From Echinicola marina (GTDB taxonomy: Bacteria; Bacteroidota; Bacteroidia; Cytophagales; Cyclobacteriaceae): a DNA stretch of 64,000 nt. The notes beneath the pieces are model-generated. The model was not told the origin of the DNA. It worked only from the letters and a program-made list of their open reading frames with translations, and did no database searches. This document shows, piece by piece, positions 8,864 through 18,274 of this stretch. The stretch covers positions 1,987,001 through 2,051,000 of the forward strand of contig NZ_CP080025.1 of NCBI RefSeq assembly GCF_020463795.1, given 5' to 3'. Positions within the stretch are counted from its first letter, which is position 1, and every line of letters begins with the position of its first letter. Position numbers and translations under genes: made by a program.

Positions 8864-10234
8864 ATGAATAGGCTAAGCTGGTTTTTAAGGGGGATTTGTT
8901 TCATTTTTTTGCTTGGATGCTCAAGTCCAGATGTAGAAGTGTTGTTTGAAGAGTTGGACTTGGAGGTACCTTTTGAAATGACTTCCATTAAGGTGCCTGA
9001 CTTTAGTCTGACAAATCGGTATGTAATTACTGATTTTGGAGCTGAAAAAGGAGATAAAATGGCAAACAGCCAAGCGATTGCCACAGCTATATCAGCGGCA
9101 AATAGCAATGGTGGAGGTACAGTAGTGATACCAGAGGGAGAATGGTTGACCGGAAAGGTACATTTGAAAAGCAATGTCAATTTACATCTGGAAAAAGGGG
9201 CCACATTACTTTTTTCTGGCGATCCCAAAGATTATTTACCTGCTGTGCAGACGACTTGGGAGGGGATGGAATGTTTTAATTATTCTCCATTGATTTATGC
9301 TTTTGGCTGTGAAAATGTAGCCATTACAGGTGAAGGGACACTCAAAGCTGAAATGGAGACTTGGGAGAAGTGGTTTGCCCGGCCAAAGCCCCATATGGAA
9401 AGTCTTAAGCTACTTTATGAGCAAGCGGCTAAGGATGTTGCTGTAAAAGATAGGCAGTTTGTAAATGATACTGCTAATTTCCGACCCCAGTTTATTCAGT
9501 TCAATAGGTGCAAAAATGTCTTGTTGGAAGGAGTGAAAATCCGAAACAGTCCTTTTTGGGTGATCCATCCTTTTATGAGCAATAATGTGGTGATCCGAAA
9601 AGTGGATGTCTATGCCCATGGTCATAATAATGATGGTGTGGACCCTGAAATGAGCCAGAATATATTGATTGAAGACTGTGTATTTGACCAAGGAGATGAT
9701 GCCATAGCTGTGAAGGCTGGAAGAAACCAAGATGCCTGGAGGCTGAATATGCCCACCAAAAATGTGGTCATCAGAAATTGCCTGGTCAAGAATGGCCATC
9801 AACTGTTGGCCATAGGAAGTGAACTTTCCGGAGGGATAGAAAATATTTATATGGAAAATTGTGAAGTCGAAGAAGGAGCAAAATTGAACCACCTGCTATT
9901 TATAAAAACCAATGAAAGAAGGGGTGGTTATGTTTCCAATATCATCATGAAAGATATTAAATCCGGAAAAATCGACCAGGGTATTTTGGGAATAGAAACT
10001 GATGTGCTATACCAATGGCGCGACTTGGTTCCTACTTATGAGCGCAGACTGACCTCCATTAGTGATGTTCAAATGACCAATATAAAAGCCAAAGACGTGC
10101 AGTTTGTTTCCCGCATATTGGCTGATGAAGAGCAGCCGGTGGAGAATGTTTTGCTCCAAAATATTCAAGTGGATTCAGTAAGGGAGGCAGAGATGGTACA
10201 TGAAAATGTGCTGGGTTTTGAGTGGATCAAATGA
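8864..10234 (+). CDS. GH28 polygalacturonase / rhamnogalacturonan hydrolase
   Basis: The 456-residue protein has a lipoprotein signal (lipobox LGC, Cys19) and a right-handed beta-helix. The family opening ITDFGAEKGDK is followed by the GH28 catalytic set: Asp257 in NNDGVDP, the Asp278-Asp279 pair in QGDDAIAVK and His312 in NGHQLLAIGSE. These enzymes hydrolyse alpha-linked galacturonate by inversion. The exo- or endo-mode, and polygalacturonan versus rhamnogalacturonan as substrate, cannot be read from the motifs; an exo-enzyme on lyase products would fit the PL26 and GH105 enzymes nearby. A terminator precedes it, so it starts its own transcript; the next gene is 251 bp downstream. Confidence 0.9.
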   Translation: MNRLSWFLRGICFIFLLGCSSPDVEVLFEELDLEVPFEMTSIKVPDFSLTNRYVITDFGAEKGDKMANSQAIATAISAANSNGGGTVVIPEGEWLTGKVHLKSNVNLHLEKGATLLFSGDPKDYLPAVQTTWEGMECFNYSPLIYAFGCENVAITGEGTLKAEMETWEKWFARPKPHMESLKLLYEQAAKDVAVKDRQFVNDTANFRPQFIQFNRCKNVLLEGVKIRNSPFWVIHPFMSNNVVIRKVDVYAHGHNNDGVDPEMSQNILIEDCVFDQGDDAIAVKAGRNQDAWRLNMPTKNVVIRNCLVKNGHQLLAIGSELSGGIENIYMENCEVEEGAKLNHLLFIKTNERRGGYVSNIIMKDIKSGKIDQGILGIETDVLYQWRDLVPTYERRLTSISDVQMTNIKAKDVQFVSRILADEEQPVENVLLQNIQVDSVREAEMVHENVLGFEWIK

Positions 10235-10485
10235 TGTATAAGTAGCTACTGCTCAATTAACCATAAAAGTTTTTTTGGAGGAAGAATGGCTTTTATTATT
10301 TTAAGCTCCAAGAAGGGGAAAAGGTGGGCCATACAGAAATAGCACACAGGATAAAAGCTTCCTAAATAAAACAGTTCTTGTATTTTCTTCCTATAAATCC
10401 CCACCATTATTATATCAGAAAATGAAAGAAAAAATTTTGATCGATAAAAAATGGTCCTAATTTTCTTCTTACAATTTCTACGGAT

Positions 10486-12765
10486 ATGATGCAGTGGTTA
10501 CTTTTTGTCCAATATGTCTCCAACTTAAATAATAAGGTCCTATTGACCATTTTCATGTTGTTTTGTTGTGGGGTATCTCTTACGGCTCAGGAAATTCATT
10601 CTGGCCAAAGTACGCTTTCCATTGTTGATTTGGGAGCAGAACAATTTGGTCTGAAATTAAGCAGAAATGGACTGCTTACAGTTTATGAACAGCATTCACC
10701 TTTGGCCGTGGAAGTGGTTACTTCTGATACGCATAGTGTTTATTATTATGGGGCTTATACTTCAATGGAGAGCTTAGAGAATGGGATATACCGATGCAAT
10801 GGTCATCTTGTAAGTCCTAATGGATCCATATTTGGGTTTGAAGATATTTATCAAAAATCCACTGGCAATGGAATATTTGAGGTCAATAGAACTGTGACAG
10901 TAAAACGGGTTGGCAAGGGAGATATTGGTTTTTCCACCCAAATGGCCTTTCAAAGGTCTGAGCTGTCTTCCATGAATGATTATGATTTTTTTGCCCCGGC
11001 TATATGGTACAAGGAGAATAGTTACGTCTCTGATAATGCTTTGGCAGCGGATTTAAATGAAAATGGATTTTGGTTTAGGGAAGACCGGATGCCAATGCCC
11101 GTGTTTATGCTTTATCAAAAAGATAATGGAGCGACTTTTTCTGTTTTTCATAAAAATGCAGATGGAGAGACCTTCCTTGGAGAAGATGGTTTGCCCCGTA
11201 TAATTGATGGTAGAATGAAGTTTGCTGCCATGGGAATGGAAAATAGTCACCAACCATTGGTCGGGATGGTCTATCCTGGTACTGAAGGTGATCGTACGGG
11301 GATTTGGGGAATGTCCAGTGAAGAAAGAACCGCGCTAAGGGCTCATCCCGTAGAATTGGGGTATGAGCAGAAATATGAGATGGCATTTAGTCTTCACCAT
11401 GAATTGGATTACCCCAAAGCACTCAAAAATACCTGGCAAAAATATTATGCTTTATCCGTTCCAAAATTATATGAGGTAGATTTATCAGAGGTATATAACG
11501 ATCAAATAGGAGTTTTAAAGAGATATTGGAAGGAAATAAAAGGAACAGCAGGCTTACCTTTTCGCATCAAATTGAATGGGCAAATAGAATCCCACTTGGA
11601 TTATAATTTCAATATGGGGTTTGTAGGGCAGCAGACCGGAAATGCATATTTACTTATCAGAGAAGGTTTGAATACTGAGGACGATGAGCTTCTTTCCAAA
11701 GGAGAACAAATGATCAAATTTTGGGTGGATAATGGGATTATGCCTAGTGGAATTCCAAGAACTTGGTATGATCCTTATCCACAAACCTGGCGTAATGATT
11801 ACCCTACTCATATGAGGGTAGTGGGAGATGGCATGTCAGGAATATTGGCTGCCTGGAACCAAGAAAGGAAAAATGGTCGGGACAAACCTGAATGGTTGGC
11901 TGCCTGTAAAAAAGTAGCCGATTGGCTTTCTACTATCCAAAATAAAGACGGTTCTTTTTACCAACAATATAATTTTAACACCGGTGCTCTCGTAAACAGC
12001 AGTAAAAACAATACGTCCAATATTATTCCCTTTTTGGTGGATCTTTATTTTATAACGGGAATCCAAAAATATCGCCAGATGGTTTTGAGGGCAGGAGAGT
12101 TTGTTTTTGAAGATGTTTACAAAAATTATAAATATGCTGGTGGTGCTGCTGACAATCCTAATATTACTGATAAAGAATCTGCCTCGATGGCGCTGAGGGC
12201 TTTTTTGGCGATTTATGATATGGAAAAACAAAATAAATGGTTGGATGCAGCCCAGCAAACAGCTCATTTTTATCAAACTTGGGTTTTTTCTTGGGAAGTG
12301 CCTCTTCCTAAGAATGATCCAAAAATGGTATTTCCCAATGATAGGGAGGTGACAGGTCTAAGTCAGATTGCAACAGGAAATAATGGGGCAGATACTTATG
12401 CCGCCATTGATGCGTTTAATTTTTATAGGTTGTATTTATATTCAGGGGATCAACAATTGCTTCATTTTTCTAAACTACTGCTTCGAAATACAAAGCAATA
12501 CATGAATTGGGACGATGGTGACCCGATAGAGGGGATGGCTCCTGGTTTTTTAGGAGAAGCCGTGAACGTCACCATACCTAGAGGTCATGGAGTGGGTTTC
12601 TTTTTACCTTGGCAAATCTACAATATGCTTGAGCCGATGATCCTGATTTCGGATGTTTTTCAGATAAAAGGGTATGATATAGAAACTGTTGAATCAATTT
12701 CTGAATTGATCAAGCGTGAAAGGCATCAAGCGTACAGTGATACTCATGGTTTAATAAAATTGTAG
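10486..12765 (+). CDS. Secreted 759-aa probable alpha/alpha-barrel protein, family not recognised
   Basis: Two adjacent ATGs (10486, 10489) precede a hydrophobic segment ending in SLTAQ, so the protein is probably Sec-exported. Residues ~40-330 look like a beta-sandwich, and ~350-740 look like helical hairpins with aromatic and glycine-rich turns typical of an alpha/alpha toroid: IESHLDYNFNMGFVGQ, GIPRTWYDPYP, HMRVVGDGMSG, NGADTYAAIDAFNFYRLY and PRGHGVGFFLPWQ. That two-domain layout is common in glycan hydrolases and lyases (GH105, GH127, PL8/PL21-like groups), but I cannot place it in a named family. Conserved acidic and His residues in the listed motifs are candidate catalytic positions. 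It lies between GH28 and the SusCD regulatory cassette, which suggests a role on pectin-derived glycans. Confidence 0.6.
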   Translation: MMQWLLFVQYVSNLNNKVLLTIFMLFCCGVSLTAQEIHSGQSTLSIVDLGAEQFGLKLSRNGLLTVYEQHSPLAVEVVTSDTHSVYYYGAYTSMESLENGIYRCNGHLVSPNGSIFGFEDIYQKSTGNGIFEVNRTVTVKRVGKGDIGFSTQMAFQRSELSSMNDYDFFAPAIWYKENSYVSDNALAADLNENGFWFREDRMPMPVFMLYQKDNGATFSVFHKNADGETFLGEDGLPRIIDGRMKFAAMGMENSHQPLVGMVYPGTEGDRTGIWGMSSEERTALRAHPVELGYEQKYEMAFSLHHELDYPKALKNTWQKYYALSVPKLYEVDLSEVYNDQIGVLKRYWKEIKGTAGLPFRIKLNGQIESHLDYNFNMGFVGQQTGNAYLLIREGLNTEDDELLSKGEQMIKFWVDNGIMPSGIPRTWYDPYPQTWRNDYPTHMRVVGDGMSGILAAWNQERKNGRDKPEWLAACKKVADWLSTIQNKDGSFYQQYNFNTGALVNSSKNNTSNIIPFLVDLYFITGIQKYRQMVLRAGEFVFEDVYKNYKYAGGAADNPNITDKESASMALRAFLAIYDMEKQNKWLDAAQQTAHFYQTWVFSWEVPLPKNDPKMVFPNDREVTGLSQIATGNNGADTYAAIDAFNFYRLYLYSGDQQLLHFSKLLLRNTKQYMNWDDGDPIEGMAPGFLGEAVNVTIPRGHGVGFFLPWQIYNMLEPMILISDVFQIKGYDIETVESISELIKRERHQAYSDTHGLIKL

Positions 12766-12871
12766 CAGCAGTATGCATATGGTTTGGTAAATGGGTAATT
12801 ACCTATAAGAAAATTCTTTGGAAGTATTGTTTTCATTCGTAATGTGTTTCTTTCAAATCGTACTTTTATGT

Positions 12872-12879
12872 TATATTTG
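12872..12879 (+). promoter_or_regulatory. Candidate -7 box upstream of the ECF sigma gene
   Basis: TATATTTG is an exact TAnnTTTG match, 142 bp before the proposed start of the sigma factor gene. The -33 box is poor (TTTC at ~12851). An AGTGTTTAC sequence at 12937-12945 lies in the resulting leader. Confidence 0.4.
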
Positions 12880-13020
12880 TTTTAGATCGTTCGCCCTAAT
12901 GTCTGGTTATGCCTTTAGTGAAGGCTTGAAGGACCAAGTGTTTACAAATTTCATTTAACCTGTGAATTTGCGCGTCTTATTTATTTAAATAAATTTCTAT
13001 TTGATTGATCACTAACCTGT

Positions 13021-13578
13021 TTGAATGTGAGGATCGAGGATAAACTATTATTAAGAGAAATTCAAAAGCGGAATAATGAAGTTTTTGAAGCGCTTTTTCA
13101 CGATTATTATGCTGGATTGATAAAGTTTGCAGAGGGTTTTGTGTTTGATAATGAAGTTTGTGAGGATATTGTCCAAAATATTTTTATTTATATATGGGAA
13201 AATGCTGAGTTTTTGAATATTACTACTTCTTTTAAATCCTATCTGTACAAGGCTGTTAGAAATAGGTCGTTGAATCACCTAAGGAATCTTAAGATTGAAG
13301 ATAAACATCACCTGCTGTATATTGAGGCCAGTTTAAATGATCCGGAGATGGATATGGAGGACCTTGAAATGATTCAAAAAATCGAAAGTGCGATAGATGC
13401 CCTTCCCCCTAAGATGGGAAAGATTTTTAGATTGAAGTATTTGGAGGAAAAGACGGTGAGGGAAATTGCCGCTAAAATGGATGTTTCAGAAAATACGATT
13501 AAAACACAATTGAACAGGGCCAAGGGGAAGCTCAGGGCCTCATTACATCAGTCCTTACACATAAATTTTTTGCTATAA
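13021..13578 (+). CDS. ECF-family RNA polymerase sigma factor (FecI-like)
   Basis: The 185-residue protein has region 2 (about 20-85: LFHDYYAGLIKFAEGF, EDIVQNIFIYIWEN) and region 4 with an HTH (about 123-175: ALPPKMGKIF, EKTVREIAAKMDVSENTIKTQ). It belongs to the Bacteroidota sigma-70 ECF group that is paired with FecR anti-sigma factors and STN-type SusC receptors, and should direct transcription of the susCD genes at 14893-19945 once FecR releases it. There is no ATG near the start; TTG at 13021 or GTG at 13027 is used, so the exact start is uncertain. fecR follows 64 bp downstream. Confidence 0.9.
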   Translation: MNVRIEDKLLLREIQKRNNEVFEALFHDYYAGLIKFAEGFVFDNEVCEDIVQNIFIYIWENAEFLNITTSFKSYLYKAVRNRSLNHLRNLKIEDKHHLLYIEASLNDPEMDMEDLEMIQKIESAIDALPPKMGKIFRLKYLEEKTVREIAAKMDVSENTIKTQLNRAKGKLRASLHQSLHINFLL

Positions 13579-13642
13579 AAAAAAATATTTTTTGTCACCC
13601 GTTTCGCTATCCCATGTGTCATAGGGGTAAATGTAAAAATAG

Positions 13643-14815
13643 GTGAGTAAAAATTCTGAAAATATTGATTTTTCAATTGTTTGGAAAAAAATCCATTCCG
13701 AGTTAACGGTCGAGGAAGAAGATCGCTTACAGGGCTGGTTGGCTGAAAGCAAAGATCATAAGGATTATTTTGACAAGGTGATAGCTTTTTATAAAAATGG
13801 TTCACAGTTTGAAAGCGAAACGGATCTTGCCAAGAAAGCTTGGCCAGGTTTTTCAAAAAAAATCAATGCTCAACTGCCCAGAAGAAAAAGTAGGCCTATG
13901 TTCTTCTGGGGGGCAGTGGCGGCATCTATAGTTTTATTTTTTGCCATTTTGACCATCCTAAAACCTGCACTTTTTCAAGAGGAAATCCCGATGCAGGTTG
14001 ATTCATCCATTATTCCAGGATCAGAGAAAGCCATTCTTATGATGGATGATGGGAGCTCATATAATCTTTCGTCAGGTAAAGCTCTTAGTCTTGAAATAGA
14101 CGGTGCGGAGATTTCCAGTCAAGGAACAACTCTCAAATACAATAGCAATAAAGAGGTGGTCAAAGAAGTGAAGTACAATACTTTGGTGATCCCTAGAGGC
14201 GGGCAGTTTAACTTGACTTTGGCAGATGGGTCCCGAGTATGGCTTAATGCAGGGTCTTCCTTGAAGTATCCGACTGCATTTGTGGGGAAAGATAGGGTGG
14301 TAGAGCTTACAGGGGAGGCCTTTTTTGAGGTTTCAAGGAACAAAGAAAAACCATTTAAGGTCCTTAGCCAAGGACAAGTCGTGCAAGTATTGGGGACTTC
14401 ATTTAATATTTCCAGCTATCAGGAAGAAGGAGAAATCTACACTACTCTGGTAGAAGGAAAGGTCAATGTCTATTTGGAAGAAGTACCTGAAAACCCACTG
14501 CTATTGTCTCCAAACCAACAAAGTGTATTCATAAAAGGTCAAAATACCATTGAGCAAAGAATGGTGGATGTTGAAGAATATATTTCTTGGAAAGAAGGCT
14601 GGTTTTATTTCAAGGATAAGCCCCTGGAGGCAATCATGCAGGATATGGCTAGATGGTATGACGTCACCATAAAGTTTGATAATGAACAAGCCAAAAAGTT
14701 ACCTTTTACTGGAAAGGTGAGGAGGTACGAAAGGCTGGAAGATGTGTTGAAATTATTGGAAAAAACCCGTGATATAAAGTTTAAAATAGAAAGGAGGACG
14801 ATCACTATTAACTAA
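13643..14815 (+). CDS. FecR-family anti-sigma factor
   Basis: The 390-residue inner-membrane protein has an N-terminal cytoplasmic part (1-88) that would hold the sigma factor, one membrane segment (about 89-112, FFWGAVAASIVLFFAILTIL), a FecR domain in the periplasm (about 175-285, with LVIPRGGQFNLTLADGSRVW and ELTGEAFFEV) and a C-terminal DUF4974 domain (about 315-390) that is expected to contact the STN domain of SusC. It starts with GTG. Gene order sigma-fecR-susC-susD is the standard trans-envelope signalling arrangement, in which substrate binding at the outer membrane activates the sigma factor. Confidence 0.92.
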   Translation: MSKNSENIDFSIVWKKIHSELTVEEEDRLQGWLAESKDHKDYFDKVIAFYKNGSQFESETDLAKKAWPGFSKKINAQLPRRKSRPMFFWGAVAASIVLFFAILTILKPALFQEEIPMQVDSSIIPGSEKAILMMDDGSSYNLSSGKALSLEIDGAEISSQGTTLKYNSNKEVVKEVKYNTLVIPRGGQFNLTLADGSRVWLNAGSSLKYPTAFVGKDRVVELTGEAFFEVSRNKEKPFKVLSQGQVVQVLGTSFNISSYQEEGEIYTTLVEGKVNVYLEEVPENPLLLSPNQQSVFIKGQNTIEQRMVDVEEYISWKEGWFYFKDKPLEAIMQDMARWYDVTIKFDNEQAKKLPFTGKVRRYERLEDVLKLLEKTRDIKFKIERRTITIN

Positions 14816-14818
14816 AAA

Positions 14819-14843
14819 AGGAGGATGCTACCAACATCCTCCT
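14819..14843 (+). promoter_or_regulatory. Hairpin between fecR and susC
   Basis: AGGAGGATG (14819-14827) pairs perfectly with CATCCTCCT (14835-14843) through a 7-nt loop. It is not followed by a T-run, so full termination is unlikely; partial attenuation or RNA processing that lets susC be expressed at a different level from sigma/fecR is a better guess. Confidence 0.5.
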
Positions 14844-14892
14844 CAAAACAAATCGATTAAATCTCAATGTTTTATTTAAGCAACTTAAAATT

Positions 14893-17800
14893 ATGAAAAA
14901 AATGCCCAGTAACCTACCCCTCGGTGTATGGGGTAAAATGTTAAAAATCATGAAACTCACCCTAATCCTCATCTTGGTGGGTGTGATGAAAGTTTCAGCG
15001 AGTGCATATTCCCAAAATGTGAAATTGGCGCTAGACTTACATCAAGCCACTGTAGAACAAGTGTTTGAGGAAATTAAAAGCCAGAGCGAGTTTAATTTCC
15101 TGTACCGATCGGACCTGATAAAGGAAATACCAAAAGTCAACATCAACCTGAAAAAGGTAAGCTTAGAAAAAGTGTTAGATCAGATTTTGATCCCTCATGA
15201 ATTTATCTATGAAATTCATGATAAGACCGTTATCATCAGAAAAACAGAAAACCTAAAAAAGAATGAAACAAAAATACTAAAAGAATTAAAAGCAATTGAA
15301 ATTACAGGAACCGTTACCGATGAAAATGGGCAGCCTATCCCTGGTGCAACGGTTCAAATTCAAGGGACCACTCGGGGTACAGTGACGGATATAGATGGGA
15401 AATACAATATTGATGTAGATGAAGGTTCGACTTTGATTTTTAGTTTTTTGGGCTACGAAAAATATGAAGTAGCGGTAGGAAACCAAACCAAGATTGATGT
15501 GTCAATGGTACCAGATGCGCAATCTCTGGATGAAGTGGTGGTCGTCGGATATGGCACCCAGAAAAAAGTCAATGTGATTGGGTCTGTTTCACAAATTTCT
15601 TCTGAAAGCATTGAAAACCGGCCAGTGCCAAACGCAACCCAAGCTCTCACCGGACAAATGCCTGGGGTTACAGTGATTCAACGTTCAGGCCGTCCTGGGC
15701 AAAGCAGCGGATCCATCCGTGTAAGGGGTGTAGGGTCTTTTGGGGCTACTCCCAATGCCTTGGTAATCATTGATGGTATCCCGGGTACCTTGGATGACAT
15801 AAATCCTAATGATATCAAGTCCGTATCGGTGCTAAAAGATGCTTCCTCTGCGGCAATATATGGTGCACGGGCAGCAAATGGAGTTATTTTGGTTACTACT
15901 AAAAGCGGTAGCGAAAGCAAGCTAACAGTCAGTTATAATGGCTATGTGGGATTCAATGAAGCAACAGAATTACCTGATTTGGCCAACTCTTGGGAATTTG
16001 CAGAGCTCTATAATATTGCTTCTGGAAGCAACAGTTATACAGAAGAAGATATTGAGAAATATAGGAACCAGTCTGATCCGGATAATTATCCAAACACCCG
16101 TTTTTTGGATGAGCTTTTTTCCAGAAAAGGAGTACAGACCGGTCACACAATCAACCTAAACGGTGGTGGGGATGTTCATAAATACTTTCTTTCTGCAGGA
16201 TACCTTGGTCAGCAAGGGATCATTGAACGAAACAATTATAAACGATATAATATTCGTTTGAACTTGGAAAGTGATCTGGGCAAGAACCTCACCATGACGA
16301 CGAGGTTGTTTGGTGCCATTGAAGAGCGGAATGAACCTCAGGCGACTGCCAACAAAGGAGGGGAACTTTCCGATCAGTTGATCCAAAATGCTTTGCGTTA
16401 CCCGGCTGTTTATTTGGGGCAAGCCTCCAATGGGGATTTTGGCATTGGTCCTGAAAGTGGCGGTACACCAATTTCTTGGTTGCAGTCTGCCTCTTATCTG
16501 AAAAATCCAGAGTCCAGGATGGGAGCAAATGTCAGATTGGCCTGGACACCGGTTAAAGGGCTGGTGTTAACAGGAATAGGGGGGTATAATTTCACGCTAT
16601 TAGAGCAACGCTCCTACTTGGCCTCACAGCGGCTCAACGATGACGTGTACCTTGCACAGTCCTATTTGAACCAATACAGCAATAAGCAAGTATATAAAAC
16701 TACCCAATTATTAGCCGAGTACACCAAGGAGATTAATAATAATACCTTGGATTTTTTGGTAGGCTACTCTTTTGAAAACCAAATTCTTAATTACTTTAAT
16801 GGTTACCGACAGGATTTTCCGAGCAATGACTATACAGTGCTAGGAATGGGAGGTGCGGATAATCAGCTTTCTGGCGGATATGATGACGAATGGGCGATCC
16901 AGTCCTTATTTTCCAGGTTAAAATATAACCACGATGAAAAGTACCTATTTGAGGCTACTGTCCGATATGACGGTTCATCCAGGTTTCCTGAAAGTAACAA
17001 GTATGCACTCTTTCCTTCAATGGCATTGGGATGGAGAATATCAGAAGAGGACTTTTTCCAGAATGTAAATTGGGTGTCTGATCTTAAAGTTAAGGCCTCA
17101 TGGGGTATGTTAGGGAATCAGAATATTGGGAATTACCCTTATCAGAGAGTGCTGCAGTCAGGACGGAATTACCCAATCGGTGGTGGCATTGCAACTGGTG
17201 CGGCTTATTCTACTTACAAAGATGCTGGCATCAAATGGGAATCCACCACGACCACAGATGTGGGGTTTGAAGCAGGCTTTTTTGAGGGCAAGCTCACTTT
17301 TAATGCCACTTATTTTAACAGGGCTACCACGGATATTCTGTTCCAGCCTTCTGCTAGTGTTTCCTCCGTATTGGGCGTTAGCATGAGTGAAACCAATACT
17401 GGTGAAGCCAAAAACTCAGGCTTTGAATTTGATTTGGGATACCGAAATAGAAGTGGGGATTTTGAATATTCCTTTGCGGGAAATTTTTCCTTGATCAATA
17501 ACGAAGTGGTCACCCTTGGCTTGGGTAACGTTGAGCAGCCAAATGGCTTTGTGGGTAATGGTTCCAACTTGTTTATTGGCTATCCCATGGAAATGTACTA
17601 TGGTTATCAATCAGACGGTGTGTTTCTTAGCCAAGAGGACATAGGTGATTGGCCCACTCAGACTGCTGTCAACCCTAACCCTCAGGCAGGAGATATTAGG
17701 TATAAGGACATCAGCGGACCTGACGGAGTACCGGATGGTAAGGTAGATCCCACCTATGATCGTACCTATCTGGGAAGTCGTATCCCAAAATATAATTTTG

Positions 17801-18270
17801 GTTTCAATTTCGGTCTAAATTACAAAAGCTTTGACTTTTCTGTCTTGATGCAAGGAGCGGCTGGTGTCAGTGGCCTCTTGAACAACTATGCGGGATGGGC
17901 ATTTTTCAACTTGGGCAATATCCAGAGATGGCAGATGGAAGGAAGATTTGATCCCGATAATCCTGAGCGTTATCCTGATTATCCTCGTTTGGAAGTGATT
18001 ACCAATAGTGGTACGCCAAACACAGTACTTTCTGATTTTTGGGTGATGAATGCCGCTTACCTTAGGGTGAAAAACCTTCAGCTTGGGTATACCCTTCCGC
18101 AGGCAGCTGCGGAAAGAATAGGACTCCAAAAGGCGAGGCTTTACTTGAGTGGAGAGAACCTGCTTTCCTTCAACTCCTACAGACAAGGATGGGATCCTGA
18201 AATCAATACTGCCGGAGCATATTATCCCATCTTGGCAACATATACTTTAGGTGTAAATATTAAATTCTAA
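14893..18270 (+). CDS. SusC/RagA TonB-dependent outer-membrane transporter with STN domain
   Basis: The 1125-residue protein has a signal region (1-40), an STN signalling domain (about 45-115), a CarboxypepD-regulatory-like domain (about 137-210: ITGTVTDENGQPIPGATV), a TonB-box-like stretch (212-221: LDEVVVVGYG), a plug domain (about 230-350) with NANGVILVTTKSG-type SusC signature, and a C-terminal barrel ending in the aromatic residue Phe. It imports oligosaccharides handed over by SusD, powered by TonB. The STN domain is what couples it to the adjacent FecR/sigma pair, so it is both transporter and sensor, probably for rhamnogalacturonan fragments given the neighbouring enzymes. susD starts 4 bp after its stop codon. 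Confidence 0.95.
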   Translation: MKKMPSNLPLGVWGKMLKIMKLTLILILVGVMKVSASAYSQNVKLALDLHQATVEQVFEEIKSQSEFNFLYRSDLIKEIPKVNINLKKVSLEKVLDQILIPHEFIYEIHDKTVIIRKTENLKKNETKILKELKAIEITGTVTDENGQPIPGATVQIQGTTRGTVTDIDGKYNIDVDEGSTLIFSFLGYEKYEVAVGNQTKIDVSMVPDAQSLDEVVVVGYGTQKKVNVIGSVSQISSESIENRPVPNATQALTGQMPGVTVIQRSGRPGQSSGSIRVRGVGSFGATPNALVIIDGIPGTLDDINPNDIKSVSVLKDASSAAIYGARAANGVILVTTKSGSESKLTVSYNGYVGFNEATELPDLANSWEFAELYNIASGSNSYTEEDIEKYRNQSDPDNYPNTRFLDELFSRKGVQTGHTINLNGGGDVHKYFLSAGYLGQQGIIERNNYKRYNIRLNLESDLGKNLTMTTRLFGAIEERNEPQATANKGGELSDQLIQNALRYPAVYLGQASNGDFGIGPESGGTPISWLQSASYLKNPESRMGANVRLAWTPVKGLVLTGIGGYNFTLLEQRSYLASQRLNDDVYLAQSYLNQYSNKQVYKTTQLLAEYTKEINNNTLDFLVGYSFENQILNYFNGYRQDFPSNDYTVLGMGGADNQLSGGYDDEWAIQSLFSRLKYNHDEKYLFEATVRYDGSSRFPESNKYALFPSMALGWRISEEDFFQNVNWVSDLKVKASWGMLGNQNIGNYPYQRVLQSGRNYPIGGGIATGAAYSTYKDAGIKWESTTTTDVGFEAGFFEGKLTFNATYFNRATTDILFQPSASVSSVLGVSMSETNTGEAKNSGFEFDLGYRNRSGDFEYSFAGNFSLINNEVVTLGLGNVEQPNGFVGNGSNLFIGYPMEMYYGYQSDGVFLSQEDIGDWPTQTAVNPNPQAGDIRYKDISGPDGVPDGKVDPTYDRTYLGSRIPKYNFGFNFGLNYKSFDFSVLMQGAAGVSGLLNNYAGWAFFNLGNIQRWQMEGRFDPDNPERYPDYPRLEVITNSGTPNTVLSDFWVMNAAYLRVKNLQLGYTLPQAAAERIGLQKARLYLSGENLLSFNSYRQGWDPEINTAGAYYPILATYTLGVNIKF

Positions 18271-18274
18271 GACC

